From positions 45,978,521-46,042,520 of the forward strand of contig NC_088302.1 of NCBI RefSeq assembly GCF_032854445.1: 64,000 nucleotides of DNA, given 5' to 3'. Below are positions 24,801 to 37,057 of the stretch, one piece after another (position 1 is the stretch's first letter; each line of letters starts with the position of its first letter). The DNA comes from Liolophura sinensis (lineage: Eukaryota; Mollusca; Polyplacophora; Chitonida; Chitonidae). The notes beneath the pieces were generated by a model. The model was given only the letters and a program-made list of their open reading frames with translations. It did not search any database and was not told where the DNA came from. The translations under genes and the position numbers were made by a program.

Positions 24801-27800
24801 CTGTAATAATCTCCATAACCAGACGTTAGGGTATGCCTAAGACAAGGTTCCCAGCATCTAAATAGTCTAAAAACAAACTGTAAATGCTATCTTCTCTTCC
24901 TTGTTCAGCATCAACACAGGCATCAGTGCAATGTACAGGTCAGAATTGCCAATATTTATAAAACTTCCGATTTTCAGATTTTAACTTACTCGTCTTCCAG
25001 AAGGGGGTAATAGGCAGCTTCATCTATATTCTGGAGTCTCTGAAAAGACAAACAGAAAATGTATGAAAATAAGGCTTTACTTCAGTGAGTAAGCATATCC
25101 ACAGATTCCAAATGATCCTTAAAAATACAAATACATTAAGCTTTTTGCAAGTTAAAAAGTATTTAACATCAGTTTTTATGGTGAGCTCTAACTGACGAAC
25201 ACAAGGTTGTTCAGCATGCAGGGAACAACTGCTGAAATCACTGCATCTCCCTTAATGCTCCGCATGAGTTGAGATAATGCTCTGTGTCAATCTTGCCATT
25301 GGTTTTACTCTTCATGCTGTAGTCTCCTATACTGGTTGTGTGCATCGCAAAAGGAATTTAGTCTTTGTAGTTGTTAACTGGCCAGTCTTAGTTGTCAACT
25401 AACCTGTCTGAGTTGCTGTTGGGAAAGAAGTATGACCTTGTCATCTAACAATTCACAACCATCCCTGGCTTGTCCAAACACCTCTCCTTCATTGCACACA
25501 AAACTGCAACAAACAAATACATTACACTGAATTTTAATACGTGAAACGCTTTCCCACACATATCATAAAGACTGTGTGGGTATAAAAAATTATTGATATT
25601 GAATTGACATATATGAGAACAACACACATGCATAGGGTAGTTGTTTGTCACTTGCATCTATTAAAATTATTTAATACACAGTGTATCAATTCATCTGCAT
25701 GAGCCATTTAATTAATTTCCACACATTTTGAGTGAGTGCATGAATGTAAATAGCTGATAATTGCCACATATTCTATACAGAAGACGTCATGTCAATAGTA
25801 AAAAAAATTGGGGAAGGCATATTACCACACGTTTTACACATAAAAGCTGAAACAAATTTCAGTCCAAGTTTTGAAATTCAGAATTCTTAAAGATAAGAGT
25901 TAGCAATTCCCTTCTGCCTAAGGCGTGGCTAGGAGCTTACTTGGGTAGTAAGGTGACAGGTGGCTTAGCCTTAACCAGGTCAGCCTTTTTGAGGCTAGAG
26001 TCCAGGTCTCCTCCTGCTAACTGCCACAGGTAGAACACCTCTTCTATGGACCTCTGCTCCAGGTGATCATCATCAAGGTCTGGCAGGATAAAGATTAACC
26101 ATGTTAATGATGGCTGATTGATTGACACTGAGATTGGAATGTGCCATGAATGTTGATCTTGGACCAAAGCAGATTGCATTTTTTACCTTTAATAATACCC
26201 ATAGTCAATTGGAAGTTACTGGGGAACTTTGAGTAAAAGTATTATAAAACTTTAATGCTCATATTGTTCATGAATTATTTATGAGTTAATTTCCTTTTAT
26301 TAAAATGGAAAGTCAGTATTTTAAGTCCTTAAAAAAGCCATAGGGAAAGTAAACGGACTTAGGCTGGTAGAATTCATGCTGGACGTGCGTACATGCATAC
26401 ATGTACATCGCAAAACAATGTACGTCTGTAGCAAGATTGATTTATTTATTTCACTGGTGATTACTATCGTGCTCAAGAATTGTTCTCTTATATGACAGGG
26501 GTCAGTTTTATGTTAGAGTACTCAGAGTAAATCGTCAACCTTTGCAAGGTGCCTGGCAAATCTCTCTTGATATATCTATTTATCTGATTGGTGTTTTAAG
26601 TGGTACTGAAGAATATTTCACTTATATGATGATATCCAGCCTTAAGGTGGAAGGAAATCGAGTAGAGCAGCAGATCTTTCCAGACAGGAAATCAGCATGA
26701 GCTGGACTTGAACTTACAGCGACAACCTTGGTGAGTGGCTCCTGGGACATTGCACTATGCTGGCACGTAACCACCTCAATCCCAGAGGCTCCAATCACTC
26801 TTGAAAAATCACAGCCAAAACAGCAGGAGTTAGATTTGAGTATTCAACCTCACTGGCTTTAACAATCTGCAATCTGTGAAGCCTCCACGGTTTATTTAGT
26901 TTATGTTTAACTAAAGACAGCATTTTAAAATTACTACCTGTCCTGCTACAATGTAATCAGAACATAGCCTCCTATGGCAGATGTGTGGAATTGTAAGAAC
27001 TGACCTATGACACGGCCATCCTTGTCATATTTCGGTAACTCCAGGTCTTGACATCTCAGAGCTATGGAAAAGAGCTGGACACCATTCTTGTGGGGAACCT
27101 TTCAAATGGAAGAAATAGAAGATGAAACTCGGCCCCATTATTAGAAGTTGAGGAAAGTTGGCAGGTCAGAGCAGCACATCTAAGAAATGTCAAAATAAAT
27201 TTATTCACTTGCTCAAATTTTATTAAACCTTTTCAACAGGTATCCAATTAGATTCGTACTGGATTGTTTTCTACTTATTTAGGTTTTGCAATGTACCGCA
27301 CCAAGCGTTGCATTTCTTTGATGCCATACTGGCATAAGTGTGGAAGAAACCAAGCATAGTTTAGTGAAAACCAAACATGAAAAGTTACAAGATCAATTTT
27401 AAATTTTCTGCTCAGCATATGAATAAAACATTCCCTTTAGAAACACTAAAAGCTCTTGTATGAACATCCTCCTCATCCTGCCATTCATTTTGTGTGGTGT
27501 TGTCTTATTGAAATACCGATATGTTGGCTTCTTATTTCGATGCAGTAATGTCTAAATATAAATGTTTAACAAGTACTGTACACAGTTCACTGGTTCCATG
27601 TCATTCTCCATTTATTTACCGCCACGCTCTTCAACATGTGCTATTACCTGATGAAGTCTTTGTTCTCTAAAGGCTGGATGTTGTAGTAGGTCAGCTGGAC
27701 AAGGCCTGGATACAAACAGGAATTTAAAATGAATATCATCAACATACTGTTTTACTGTTTCATGAAAGTATGGTATCTGCAATAAAAGAATTGAAATCAA

Positions 27801-30800
27801 CTTTATTTGATAAATATCTAAAACTGTTGATCTTCCTTCATTAGAATCTAGATAAGTTTTGTGAATTTTCTGTGACCACTTACCGTTTTTCTGGGGAAAC
27901 TGTCAAGCACTGTCTGAGAAAGTCTCTCATCTCCTCAGACAACAACTACAACACACAACAACAACTTAGTACCAATTCTTCAACCGGCCCTAAGCTCTAC
28001 TTCATATATTCATAACTTGGATGTAAAATTATGCTTATGTAGATACATGTAATATACTTGTTGCAAGCGCTATGAGATAGTGTAAGATTACTGTTCACTT
28101 AAAGCATCTGCACATATTACCTTATTCATACATAAAGTATTTCTTTATTTGATTGGTCATTTAGTCAAGAGCCTTTGACTTACATGATGGTTTTCACGTT
28201 TAGCTATCTATGCATTAAGCTACACATATGTACTTGCCACGGCTCTGTTCATTTGGATATGAGTCACTTTTTACATACATAGATAATACAGAATGCTTCA
28301 TCATAAATGTTGAAAATCTAAGCACTATACCAAAGAAAATAGAATCACAGAAGGACAAAACAACAGAGGACAAACCTGCAGTTTGGCCAGGCATTCTGGA
28401 GTGATGTCCTTAGCTATGACATCTAGAGGGTGGTAGTCTGTAGACAGAACAGGATGTCACATAAGACAATAGTGCGTAACACACGACACACGGAAAATAG
28501 ATTGCTTCTGTCAATCTGATCACTTCAATTTACTTCTGCAGTAACTCCACACCATCAGCTGCTAAAGGCTAGGTGAATGATGGTGGAATGCTATAAGCAC
28601 GCTAGACATTTGCCAGGTGTAAGCTAGAGGTATGTCACAGAGAAGCATTAGCCGACTTGCTACATTGTGCCAATAAGTAGAGCTACAAGTAACTAATTAC
28701 TCGAGTACTTCATGAAGTTTGTAACATGCTTTGGTAGACAACATAAATGTACTGACCAGTATTCAAAAAATCCAGGACTTTATGAACAATCTGCTGTAGA
28801 CTCAGCGAGGACCACAACTTCTTCCCCTGAAAAAATAATTGCACTCTCTACCTTGTGAGTCTTTACGATAGTAATTTTCCATGTTCTTTACTACAATAGG
28901 ACTAGACGAGGCACGTTGGCACGGTGTAGTGTTTCATGTACGTAGCGGACATAGTATGAATCTTTAACATGGTATTATTACTCACACGCAGGACAACTCC
29001 CACTTAACCCTATTGTAATTATTTGGGATCATACTTAATATGTATTGGTGCAATTAAGACTTAAATTCGAATGTCTAGTATATTTGCATTAACGTCTGCC
29101 TGGCTTTAAATACCTATCTAATAAATGAATAAAACTTGTCCTAAGGTAGAAAGAACTCATTTAAATATGAATCCAATTAGTTCAGAGCAAAATAAACTCA
29201 ACAAGATTTGCATCCTGTCATTTGTAGATTATTTACACACTGCTGACTGTTGTAAGCCTGCACATCAACAGACACACTTCACAAGCATGCCGAGATACGT
29301 TATCATACCAGTAAGGCTTCCAAGAGAATAATGGCTAGAGACCACACATCCACCTTTGGGCCACTCGGAGCTTGAATAGCTGAACCGTGGTGTTCATCCA
29401 CTTGAACAGGACCCGCACAAATCACTTCTGGGGCCATGTACTTTGGAAACCTTGAACAAAAAAGAAATTTTTCGACTGCTATGTCCAAAAACTATTAGGT
29501 ACTTGTCGAATATACAAATGCAACATGAATGACTGCATAATATTTAGTAAGATAACTCTTTATTGTAACTACTGATACTGTAAACAAGTTAGACAGAGAC
29601 TTACCCAATAGGGAATGACACATTAGCCCCACAGTCAGTCATGTGATACATGCCAAACTTGGCCAGCTTCACCTTACCCTGAAAGTAGGTCAAAAAAAAA
29701 AGACAACAATTTATATTACTTTACATAAATTTAATAACTGAGTTGTCAAAATGAACAAGAATTATTTTCTTCCACATATTATTAAACTGCCAAGCTCTAC
29801 AGTGAGAAAGTACAATGCCCCTGGGAGATAAATATGGTAGATTACCTTTATCAGGCATAGAGGAAAATTAATGGTTGAAAGGTAAGAGTTTATAACAACA
29901 ACAGTGACAAGCAATAGTGGTTATTTACTACAAAGTATTCAGAAAGCTACAGCTTACATGTATGTAGTTTTCATTAGTTTCCTTTGATACATATATGTGA
30001 CATCAAAAGGTTACATCTCAAGCTTCAATTTACAGCTGAGTAGTAAACAGACATATGTAGACATGTACTGCAAAACTTTGGCGGTGTTATATAGTTTACC
30101 TTTGTATCAAAGAGAATATTGGAGGGTGAAAGGTTGCGGTGGGTGAGACCTTTTGTGTTCATATACTCCAGCCCAGATAGAACTTCAAAAGCTAGCTGCT
30201 TTAGGTTGTCTTCACTGAAACACATACATTTGTCGTCAAATCACATTTCAATACTGAATTTTTTATAACAAAAATGATTTTGTAAAGAAAAAAAAAAACA
30301 GATGAAATATTAAATAACATAATATGATCTGCATACTAAGATATGCAAACTAATTTACATATATATCAACACTAAACCACATATGCTTATCCTTAATCAC
30401 TGAGGTCACCATGTGACAGAATCTAGCTCCCAAAGCTTTATGTTGTTAGTCTGTTACTTTTACCTCATAGATACATGTATCTGTCAATCTATGAATCTGA
30501 CTTGGTACAAATGAATAAAACTACAGTTAGAAATCATATCGCCAGTAAAATAAATAGCAAAAATACTGACTAAAAAGCTGCATGAACACTGCAATTGATC
30601 AACTCTTCATTCTACAGGTCAATTTGTGACAAATCTGTACAAAGCAAAAAGCACAGAATCCCAAGCATCACAGGAAAGCTTTACCTGGAGAATTTGCCAG
30701 AGTGAAGAGTTGATGACAAACTCTCTCTGTAATGTTCAGCTACTATGATCAGCCTCTCTGAAGAAAAACAATACAAACATGAATAGTTTTCTTTTTTAGA

Positions 30801-31997
30801 GGGGACACCTAGTGCAACAAAATATCAAACTATACACACACACAAGTAATACAATGCACTTTAAAAATACTTTTCTGAAAAAGGTCTGACGAAACAACTA
30901 TGCAATTTCTTTTAAAAAACAAGGTTATGTTTTACCACAGAAGAAAAAGAATCCTGTAAAACTGTACAAGCTACAATCCAGTGTAACCTAATGTTATGAT
31001 GTTAAAGATCCCTTCTGGTTCACACACATTTCAGGCTAAAACTGCTAGTATGCTACATGGGTACATAGTATGTACAAATGGTTATCACATGTTAAGCTTC
31101 TTGAGCTTCTAGTACAATTGTGTGCAAAAAACAAAATGTCCAGTCATTTCCATACAAATTCCTCTTGTGATGTCACATTACCCCATTTACTATGGCTTCA
31201 CAAAACTTGAGCTGACGTCTTCTGCTCAGACGACCACATCATCTGTGAAAGAGCTTTAGTGTGATTGAAGACATTGTAGATTATGTCGGTCCAGGAAAAA
31301 AATGACGTCACTCCAGGAAAATGACATCACTCAAGGAATTTGTATGGAAATAGCCCAAAATTTAGCTTCTGTAAGCACTCAGTATTAGCAGGATTATTTA
31401 AAAATCTGAGAAAATTCATGTATGGTATATGAATAAATGCATGTTGTGCTGGACAGGATATCTTTCTTCTTCCATTCATCAAGAGAAGAATCTTGGGTGA
31501 AATGGATTTTAATGTTAACAAACACAAGATGGGAAGCGCACAGAAAGACAGCCAATGTTAATTATCAGAACAGTCTCAACAAAATATATGGAAATACATA
31601 GTCCACAACCTGCAAGACATACACGTATTAACACAGGTTAAAAATAAAACTGGTTGTGGGCTTCCCCCGGGCTCTGTCCGATTTCCTCCAACAATGATGC
31701 TGGCCACGTATTTAAGTGAAATATTGTTGTATGGCATAAAACACAAAATCAAATCCATAAATAAATAACAAAAACAAAGCTAATCCTGCAGATCATTAAC
31801 ATACCATGTTTTCCTCTGGAAATGTGAATGTATTTACAGAGGTGGGGATGTTGGATGATAGCCAACTGCTGAAAGTTGCCAAGGACTTTGATGGAGTTTG
31901 GAGTCAAGGGTAGGCCATTCGCCCCACACTTGTCATTAGGATGACTGGAGGCAAAGAATGTTATCATTCCCAGCTCTGCTTTCCCTAGGGCTGACAT
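15851..31997 (-). CDS. TBCK: TBCK, TBC domain-containing protein kinase-like (complete, 25 coding exons)
   Basis: Rab-GAP-like protein; in mammals part of the FERRY complex on early endosomes and linked to mTOR signalling. ATG at 31997-31995, TAA at 15853-15851. Exons: 31805-31997, 30685-30757, 30100-30214, 29605-29678, 29309-29450, 28757-28826, 28376-28437, 27884-27945, 27648-27705, 27005-27098, 25941-26079, 25404-25503, 24990-25039, 24427-24529, 23796-23930, 22081-22143, 21639-21816, 20687-20770, 19278-19363, 18972-19008, 18235-18396, 17721-17896, 16887-17062, 16398-16557, 15851-15961. The sum is 2703 nt, 900 residues (human about 893). Kinase-like domain, residues about 1-280: HRNLSPSN (114-121) and AKFG (133-136) replace HRD and DFG, so a pseudokinase. 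TBC domain from about 460: VDIPR (Arg518) and YWQG (Gln553) keep both RabGAP fingers. Rhodanese-like tail, about 797-900, has GSRGK where the active Cys loop would be, so probably inactive. Confidence 0.96.
20307..20534. mobile_element. Short MITE, 228 bp
   Basis: Inverted termini of about 29 bp: ACTTACTGTAATTCTTCAAC at 20307, and its near-perfect complement GAAGAATTACAGTAAGT ending at 20534. Like the 964-bp element in PIBF1 it has TA|CTGTAA ... TTACAG|TA ends, so both may use the same transposase type. There is no coding capacity. It lies in the TBCK intron between exons 20687-20770 and 19278-19363. Confidence 0.8.
21308..21402 (-). mobile_element. SINE 3' fragment
   Basis: TTTATTTATTTATTTGATGG, then TTACGCCGTACTGAAGAATATTC and AGTATTATGGTGAGAGGAAACC, match the reverse complement of the 3' third of the SINE at 8481. 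It lies in a TBCK intron and is diverged. Confidence 0.75.
22440..23840. repeat. 52-bp minisatellite carrying the TBCK exon 15 donor
   Basis: About 25 diverging units fill nearly the whole intron after exon 23796-23930. Read on the minus strand, each unit copies the last about 38 nt of the exon (GGCCACATTGTTAGAAGTTGAG), the donor (GTGAGTTGGAGAGG) and a short linker. Four junctions near the exon (23788, 23736, 23684, 23632) keep spacing of exactly 52 bp. Many units keep GAG|GTGAG. Others have lost it (GAGATGAG), including those at 23580 and 23528 and most of those below about 23120, where pairs of units form a roughly 105-bp higher-order repeat. Confidence 0.95.
24130..24240 (-). mobile_element. 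SINE 3' fragment
   Basis: CATTTATTTGACTGATGTTTTACGCCGTACTC..., then CAGCATTATGGTGGGAAGAAAC and GGGCAGAGCCCAAGAGAAACC, match the reverse complement of the SINE 3' half. It lies in the TBCK intron between exons 24427-24529 and 23796-23930. Confidence 0.8.
26438..26520 (-). mobile_element. Diverged SINE 3' end
   Basis: GATTTATTTATTTCACTGGTGA, then CGTGCTCAAGAATTGTTCTC and ATATGACAGGGGTCAG, is a weak but ordered match to the reverse complement of the SINE tail. It adjoins a fuller copy at 26571. Confidence 0.5.
26571..26780 (-). mobile_element. Nearly full-length, old SINE
   Basis: It runs from a TATTTATCTGATTGGTGTTTTA tail, through GAATATTTCACTTATATGATG and ATCAGCATGAGCTGGACTTGAAC, to the tRNA-like head region (GTGAGTGGCTCCTGGGACATT). 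There are many substitutions relative to the copy at 8481. It lies in the TBCK intron between exons 27005-27098 and 25941-26079. Confidence 0.75.
31648..31770 (+). mobile_element. SINE 3' fragment
   Basis: GGTTGTGGGCTTCCCCCGGGCTCTG..., AATGATGCTGGCC and GGCATAAAACACAAAATCAAAT with an AAATAAATA tail match the 3' half of the local SINE family. It lies in TBCK intron 1, just downstream of the first coding exon. Confidence 0.8.
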
Positions 31998-32111
31998 TGT
32001 TTCAGGCTTAAGACGGCATCAATCCCAGTGATGATCTGTTCTGGTCATTTGTCTACACAGTGACCATACTGCATATGGTCTCTCACAATGCCACTGGTAC
32101 TACATCATCAC
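31998..32111 (-). other. TBCK: TBCK 5' UTR part of the first coding exon
   Basis: Going upstream from the ATG on the minus strand, a candidate acceptor (ATTTCTAG) ends at 32112. The ATG exon may therefore start at 32111 and be preceded by a separate non-coding exon. The latter cannot be located by eye. Confidence 0.45.
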
Positions 32112-34288
32112 CTAGAAATACATACATGTACCTCAATATCATATCATACAAAAATCGTAACTATATGTTTACGTAAAAAGATAGCCCTAAAGAGCTAATG
32201 AAAGCTTGTATGCTTGTGAAAGACTTTAAAAGAGGATTAGATGCATTAAGAGGCTATATTTATTGGCAGCAGGAATTCATTAAATATTACAGGGATATTC
32301 CCATGCAATTCCTCCTGACAAAGCCACTTCACAGTTATACAAGTAAGTTTTACAGGCTTTGGAGAACGTTTGGAACTCAAAAATGATAGCGTGTCATCAA
32401 ATGGGCGGATATCACTGTCAGTCAGTGTCAGGCTAAACGAGACTAAGACAGCGAGGATGTGTGATCGGCGTACTACTCTTAAAATAAGCGATATGAATAA
32501 AACACATCTGACATGGAATAAGCTACGTGTAAGGAGATAATGATGCTTTCTTGATACCTAAATTTACCCGCATTCATCTCATCTGTAATATTGACAGTCT
32601 TTGCTCCAAGCTTTGAACAAGAACTCTGTCGCTTCAAAGGTAGAAAAATGTGTCCTGGTCGACTAAAACGTGCTTTAGTAAAATATCCACCTATATTTAT
32701 TCCTGGTCTAGGAGTATGGATTTTTGTATGTCGGAATACAATTCCATTCCTGTCTCCTGTAACAGTTGCTATAAAATTACATTAAAATGAAAAATACCTA
32801 TATCACTGAAGATCGACGCGGCATAGGGGTTAAATCAATTTCTTTCTCGGTGATATTTTATTGCGAAAAGTACCCAATATGTTGCTAAAGCAAATATCTC
32901 TTTCAGCGTGGCGTGAAAGTTTCGGCCGGCGTGTAAGCCTAATCCGCCTTGAACTTTTGGATATATCACATGCTGTTTGGATTCATCAGGTAAATTAGAT
33001 AGAGAATAATGATTTTCGCCATGGTGGAAGTACATGTGACTTGCGAAGTTCACTGAGCAGTTAAAGAACACGTTGATAGAGTGTACAACAACAACAACAA
33101 TACCGTTAGTCAGAGCGTAGAGCATTGGCGGTACATATAGGAGGGGGATGAGGTACTTCAATTATAAATTTTTGTCCAAACACTAAAAAAGTGTCTTTTT
33201 AAGTATATATACAAACAGTTCTAAAATAAAGCCTTTTTCATCAATTGAATAACTTTTTCATCGATTGAATAACTTTTTCATCGATTCATTACCTCCCTCC
33301 TGGTGATGGACACGAATAATTTTTGCGAACATTTTGTTTTCACAGTGCTTCAGTGCAGTGAATTGAAATTTGGTGCATTTTTTCACCATGGCATACAAAT
33401 CACATTAGAATTTCCATAAGTTTCGTCTTCATTTTCGACAATTATTGCAGATTTTGTCCCATTCTTTCTGACGATATTTTGAAGTACATATTTTGGCCTT
33501 GGACCATTTCACCTGGAAACTCTTTATAAAATCTGGATAAAATGTATGCCTGTTGGCTGATACAGTGACTCATCCAGAGAAAACTCAACTTCATGTCGGT
33601 AAATAGAATTTCCGTTCATTAGATTCCACCATAAAAAGCCATTTTTAAATAATCATAACACAGCAGCCAACATACATATAGCTGTGGAGGTTTAAACAAA
33701 GACAACTTTCCCGTACGATGACAGTTGGATTTGCCCTTATCCCATGTCAATGCACCAAAGTTTATTAACCCCTGACACGATGGTAGACTATAGAATGCTC
33801 CGGGGCCCATTATCTGTCAGTACCAGGTAAATGGCACAACTTAATGCTACCTGCAGAACATGATTATATCGCACTATGCACAAATTGGACAATAAATAAA
33901 AAATGTTCCTGTTAGCTTAATAAATATCGCTGTCCTTTACATACTATGTCTTCTGATACAGTAGTCCTATAGATGTGATTAAGATGCCCACTTAGACGCA
34001 CAAATATGACCTTACTACATTTTTGCTGGGTGCAGAATTTGGAGTTGACGCTTTTTACTCAAATTAAGTAGGCATGATGGGATCCCATTCAAGGCAGTTC
34101 ATCCTAAGCCCTGCTCGTGGCAGCCCTGTGAGATGCAGTATCATCCATTGGACATCAAAGGCTGCCTGGCCTCAGGAGGGTTCATTCAGAGTAGGAAGGC
34201 ACAGCCGGCTGACTGGGCAAGGTGTTCTTCCTTCTATATACCTCCGTGGTCTGAGATGACAGCAGATTTGGCAAAATTTGGTTCCGTC

Positions 34289-35128
34289 AAGGATGGCCCC
34301 AAACCAATGTCAGAGCACACTGCATTTAAACACCTGATGCAGTTGCCGTGGAAGTTGTTTACCCATCAAATATGTCTCCACGTTATTAAGTTTGCAGACA
34401 CTTAGGTTCCTCATCCTTTCGTTTGTCTATACTTTCTGCGCCCACCATAGTGTGATCATATATTATATGTCCTTATTCGCTTGAGAAAAAATAGATTTAT
34501 TACAGCCATGAAGGCTTCCACGGCACACACTCCTCAACCACTGCTGCCTTCTGGAGCAGCTTCATCATGGAGCAGTGGGAAGATGGCAGCAGTGGCTGAG
34601 GAGTGCGTGCTGTGGAAACCGTAACGGCTATAATAAATCTATTCTAGATCAAGTACGGACATGTGGTGGCAGTGTGGTGGGTGCGGAAAGCAGATCTTTA
34701 TGTTGGTATCTTTTATTTGCCCAAGATTTTTTTGATAACAATCGGATGGCAGTACGAAATTCACACTGTTAGCATTCAGACTCGATGCTAGGTCAGTATA
34801 AGAAAAAGGAGGAAAAGTCTTTCAGGGCTAGGGCCATCCTTGGCGGAACAAGTTTTTGCCAAACCTAACAGAGTTAGCATTGGCAAAGTTTTGTTCAGCT
34901 AAGGATGGCCCAAAGCCAACATCAGAATGGGCAGTTATCATGCACATTTGTCACAGTGTTTAGAGACAAAAATGTTGATTTATAGCAACACTGACCACTT
35001 ATTTCCTGGGCATTGTGGGCACGACATGTTTTGATAATGCTCAGTTCGATCCACTGTCCTCGACAGGGCTGTTGACTGCATCAGGTTTTTAAATTGAGCG
35101 CATTCTGACAATGGTTTGGAGCCATCCT
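34289..35128. repeat. Nested inverted-repeat cluster
   Basis: The block at 34289-34344 (AAGGATGGCCCCAAACCAATG ... CACCTGATGCAGTT) returns inverted at 35074-35128 (GACTGCATCAGG ... TTTGGAGCCATCCT). Between them, 34831-34912 is its own palindrome (GGGCCATCCTTGGC ... GCTAAGGATGGCCC), and the sequence after it again matches the first block (CCAACATCAGAATGGGCAG). This looks like a decayed foldback transposon, or nested copies of one. Confidence 0.7.
34490..34643. mobile_element. Foldback (hairpin) MITE, 154 bp
   Basis: The sequence from AATAGATTTATTACAGCC through CACTGCTGCC pairs almost fully with GGCAGCAGTGGCTGAGGAG ... GGCTATAATAAATCTATT. The arms are about 58 bp with a loop of about 35 bp. It sits inside the larger inverted repeat 34289-35128. 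There is no coding capacity. Confidence 0.8.
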
Positions 35129-35349
35129 GGGACAAACAAAATAGGAGTTACTAATAAATGTCTTGAAAAATGTCTGAAATTTAAAATAGCAAAAGTTGCA
35201 ACCTAAGTTTCTCGCCTCAAAATTTTTTAATAAGATAGTGATCAATTTTATGTAGGAACTGGAGTAAACTGCTAACCTTTTGCAAATAACTGACAAACAT
35301 TTCTGGAAATTGGGAAACCTGGGATCAAACAAAGCAGCACTTTAGCGAC

Positions 35350-37057
35350 ATGGACTAGCCCTGTCTCAAGAGGACAGAGTTTATGTTCACACACCTAATG
35401 GCTCCTCAACATGGACTCGCCCTGTCTCAAGAGGACAGAGTTTATGTTCACACACCTACTGGCTCTTCAACATGGACTCGCCCTGTCTCAAGAGGACAGA
35501 GTTTATGTTCACACACCTAATGGCTCCTCGACATGGACTCGCCCTGTCTCAAGAGGACAGAGTTTATGTTCACACACCTAATGGCTCCTCAACATGGACT
35601 CGCCCTGTCTCAGGAGGACAGAGTTTATGTTCACACACCTAATGGCTCCTCGACATGGACTCGCCCTGTCTCAAGAGGACAGAGTTTATGTTCACAGACC
35701 TGATGGCTCCTCGACATGGACTCGCCCGGTCTCAAGAGGACAGAGTTTATGTTCACACACCTAATGGCTCCTCAACATGGACTCGCCCTGTCTCAGGAGG
35801 ACAGAGTTTATGTTCACACACCTAATGGCTCCTCGACATGGACTCGCCCTGTCTCAAGAGGACAGAGTTTATGTTCACAGACCTGATGGCTCCTCGACAT
35901 GGACTCGCCCGGTCTCAAGAGGACAGAGTTTATGTTCACACACCTAATGGCTCCTCGACATGGACTCGCCCTGTCTCAAGAGGACAGAGTTTATGTTCAC
36001 ACACCTAATGGCTCCTCGACATGGACTCGCCCTGTCTCAAGAGGACAGAGTTTATGTTCACACACCTGATGGCTCCTCGACATGGACTCGCCCTGTCTCA
36101 AGAGGACAGAGTTTATGTTCACACACCTACTGGCTCTTCAACATGGACTCGCCCTGTCTCAAGAGGACAGAGTTTATGTTCACAGACCTGATGGCTCCTC
36201 GACATGGACTCGCCCTGTCTCAAGAGGACAGAGTTTATGTTCACACACCTAATGGCTCCTGGACATGGACTCGCCCTGTCTCAAGAGGACAGAGTTTATG
36301 TTCACACACCTGATGGCTCCTCGACATGGACTCGCCCTGTCTCAAGAGGACAGAGTTTATGTTCACACACCTACTGGCTCTTCAACATGGACTCGCCCTG
36401 TCTCAAGAGGACAGAGTTTATGTTCACAGACCTGATGGCTCCTCGACATGGACTCGCCCTGTCTCAAGAGGACAGAGTTTATGTTCACACACCTACTGGC
36501 TCTTCAACATGGACTCGCCCTGTCTCAAGAGGACAGAGTTTATGTTCACACACCTAATGGCTCCTCGACATGGACTCGCCCTGTCTCAAGAGGACAGAGT
36601 TTATGTTCACACACCTACTGGCTCTTCAACATGGACTCGCCCTGTCTCAAGAGGACAGAGTTTATGTTCACACACCTAATGGCTCCTCGACATGGACTCG
36701 CCCTGTCTCAAGAGGACAGAGTTTATGTTCACACACCTACTGGCTCCTCAACATGGACTCGCCCTGTCTCAGGAGGACAGAGTTTATGTTCACACACCTA
36801 ATGGCTCCTTGACATGGACTCGCCCTGTCTCAAGAGGACAGAGTTTATGTTCACACACCTAATGGCTCCTCGACATGGACTCGCCCTGTCTCAGGAGGAC
36901 AGAGTTTATGTTCACACACCTAATGGCTCCTCGACATGGACTCGCCCTGTCTCAAGAGGACAGAGTTTATGTTCACACACCTAATGGCTCCTCGACATGG
37001 ACTCGCCCTGTCTCAGGAGGACAGAGTTTATGTTCACACACCTACTGGCTCCTGGTA
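35350..37057. repeat. 61-bp minisatellite, 28 copies
   Basis: Unit ATGGACTCGCCCTGTCTCAA ... CACACCTAATGGCTCCTCGAC. Unit starts run from 35350 to 36997 in exact steps of 61. Variants alternate (CCTAATGG, CCTGATGG, CCTACTGGCTCTTCAAC), and part of the array repeats every 122 bp as a two-unit higher-order repeat. Period modulo 3 is 1, so the overlapping 117-codon frames are repeat artefacts. It ends about 370 bp before the AIMP1 start codon. Confidence 0.98.

Noticed and set aside
35350-37057. CRISPR-like array
   Set aside because: The repeat is contiguous with no unique spacers, and the host is an animal.
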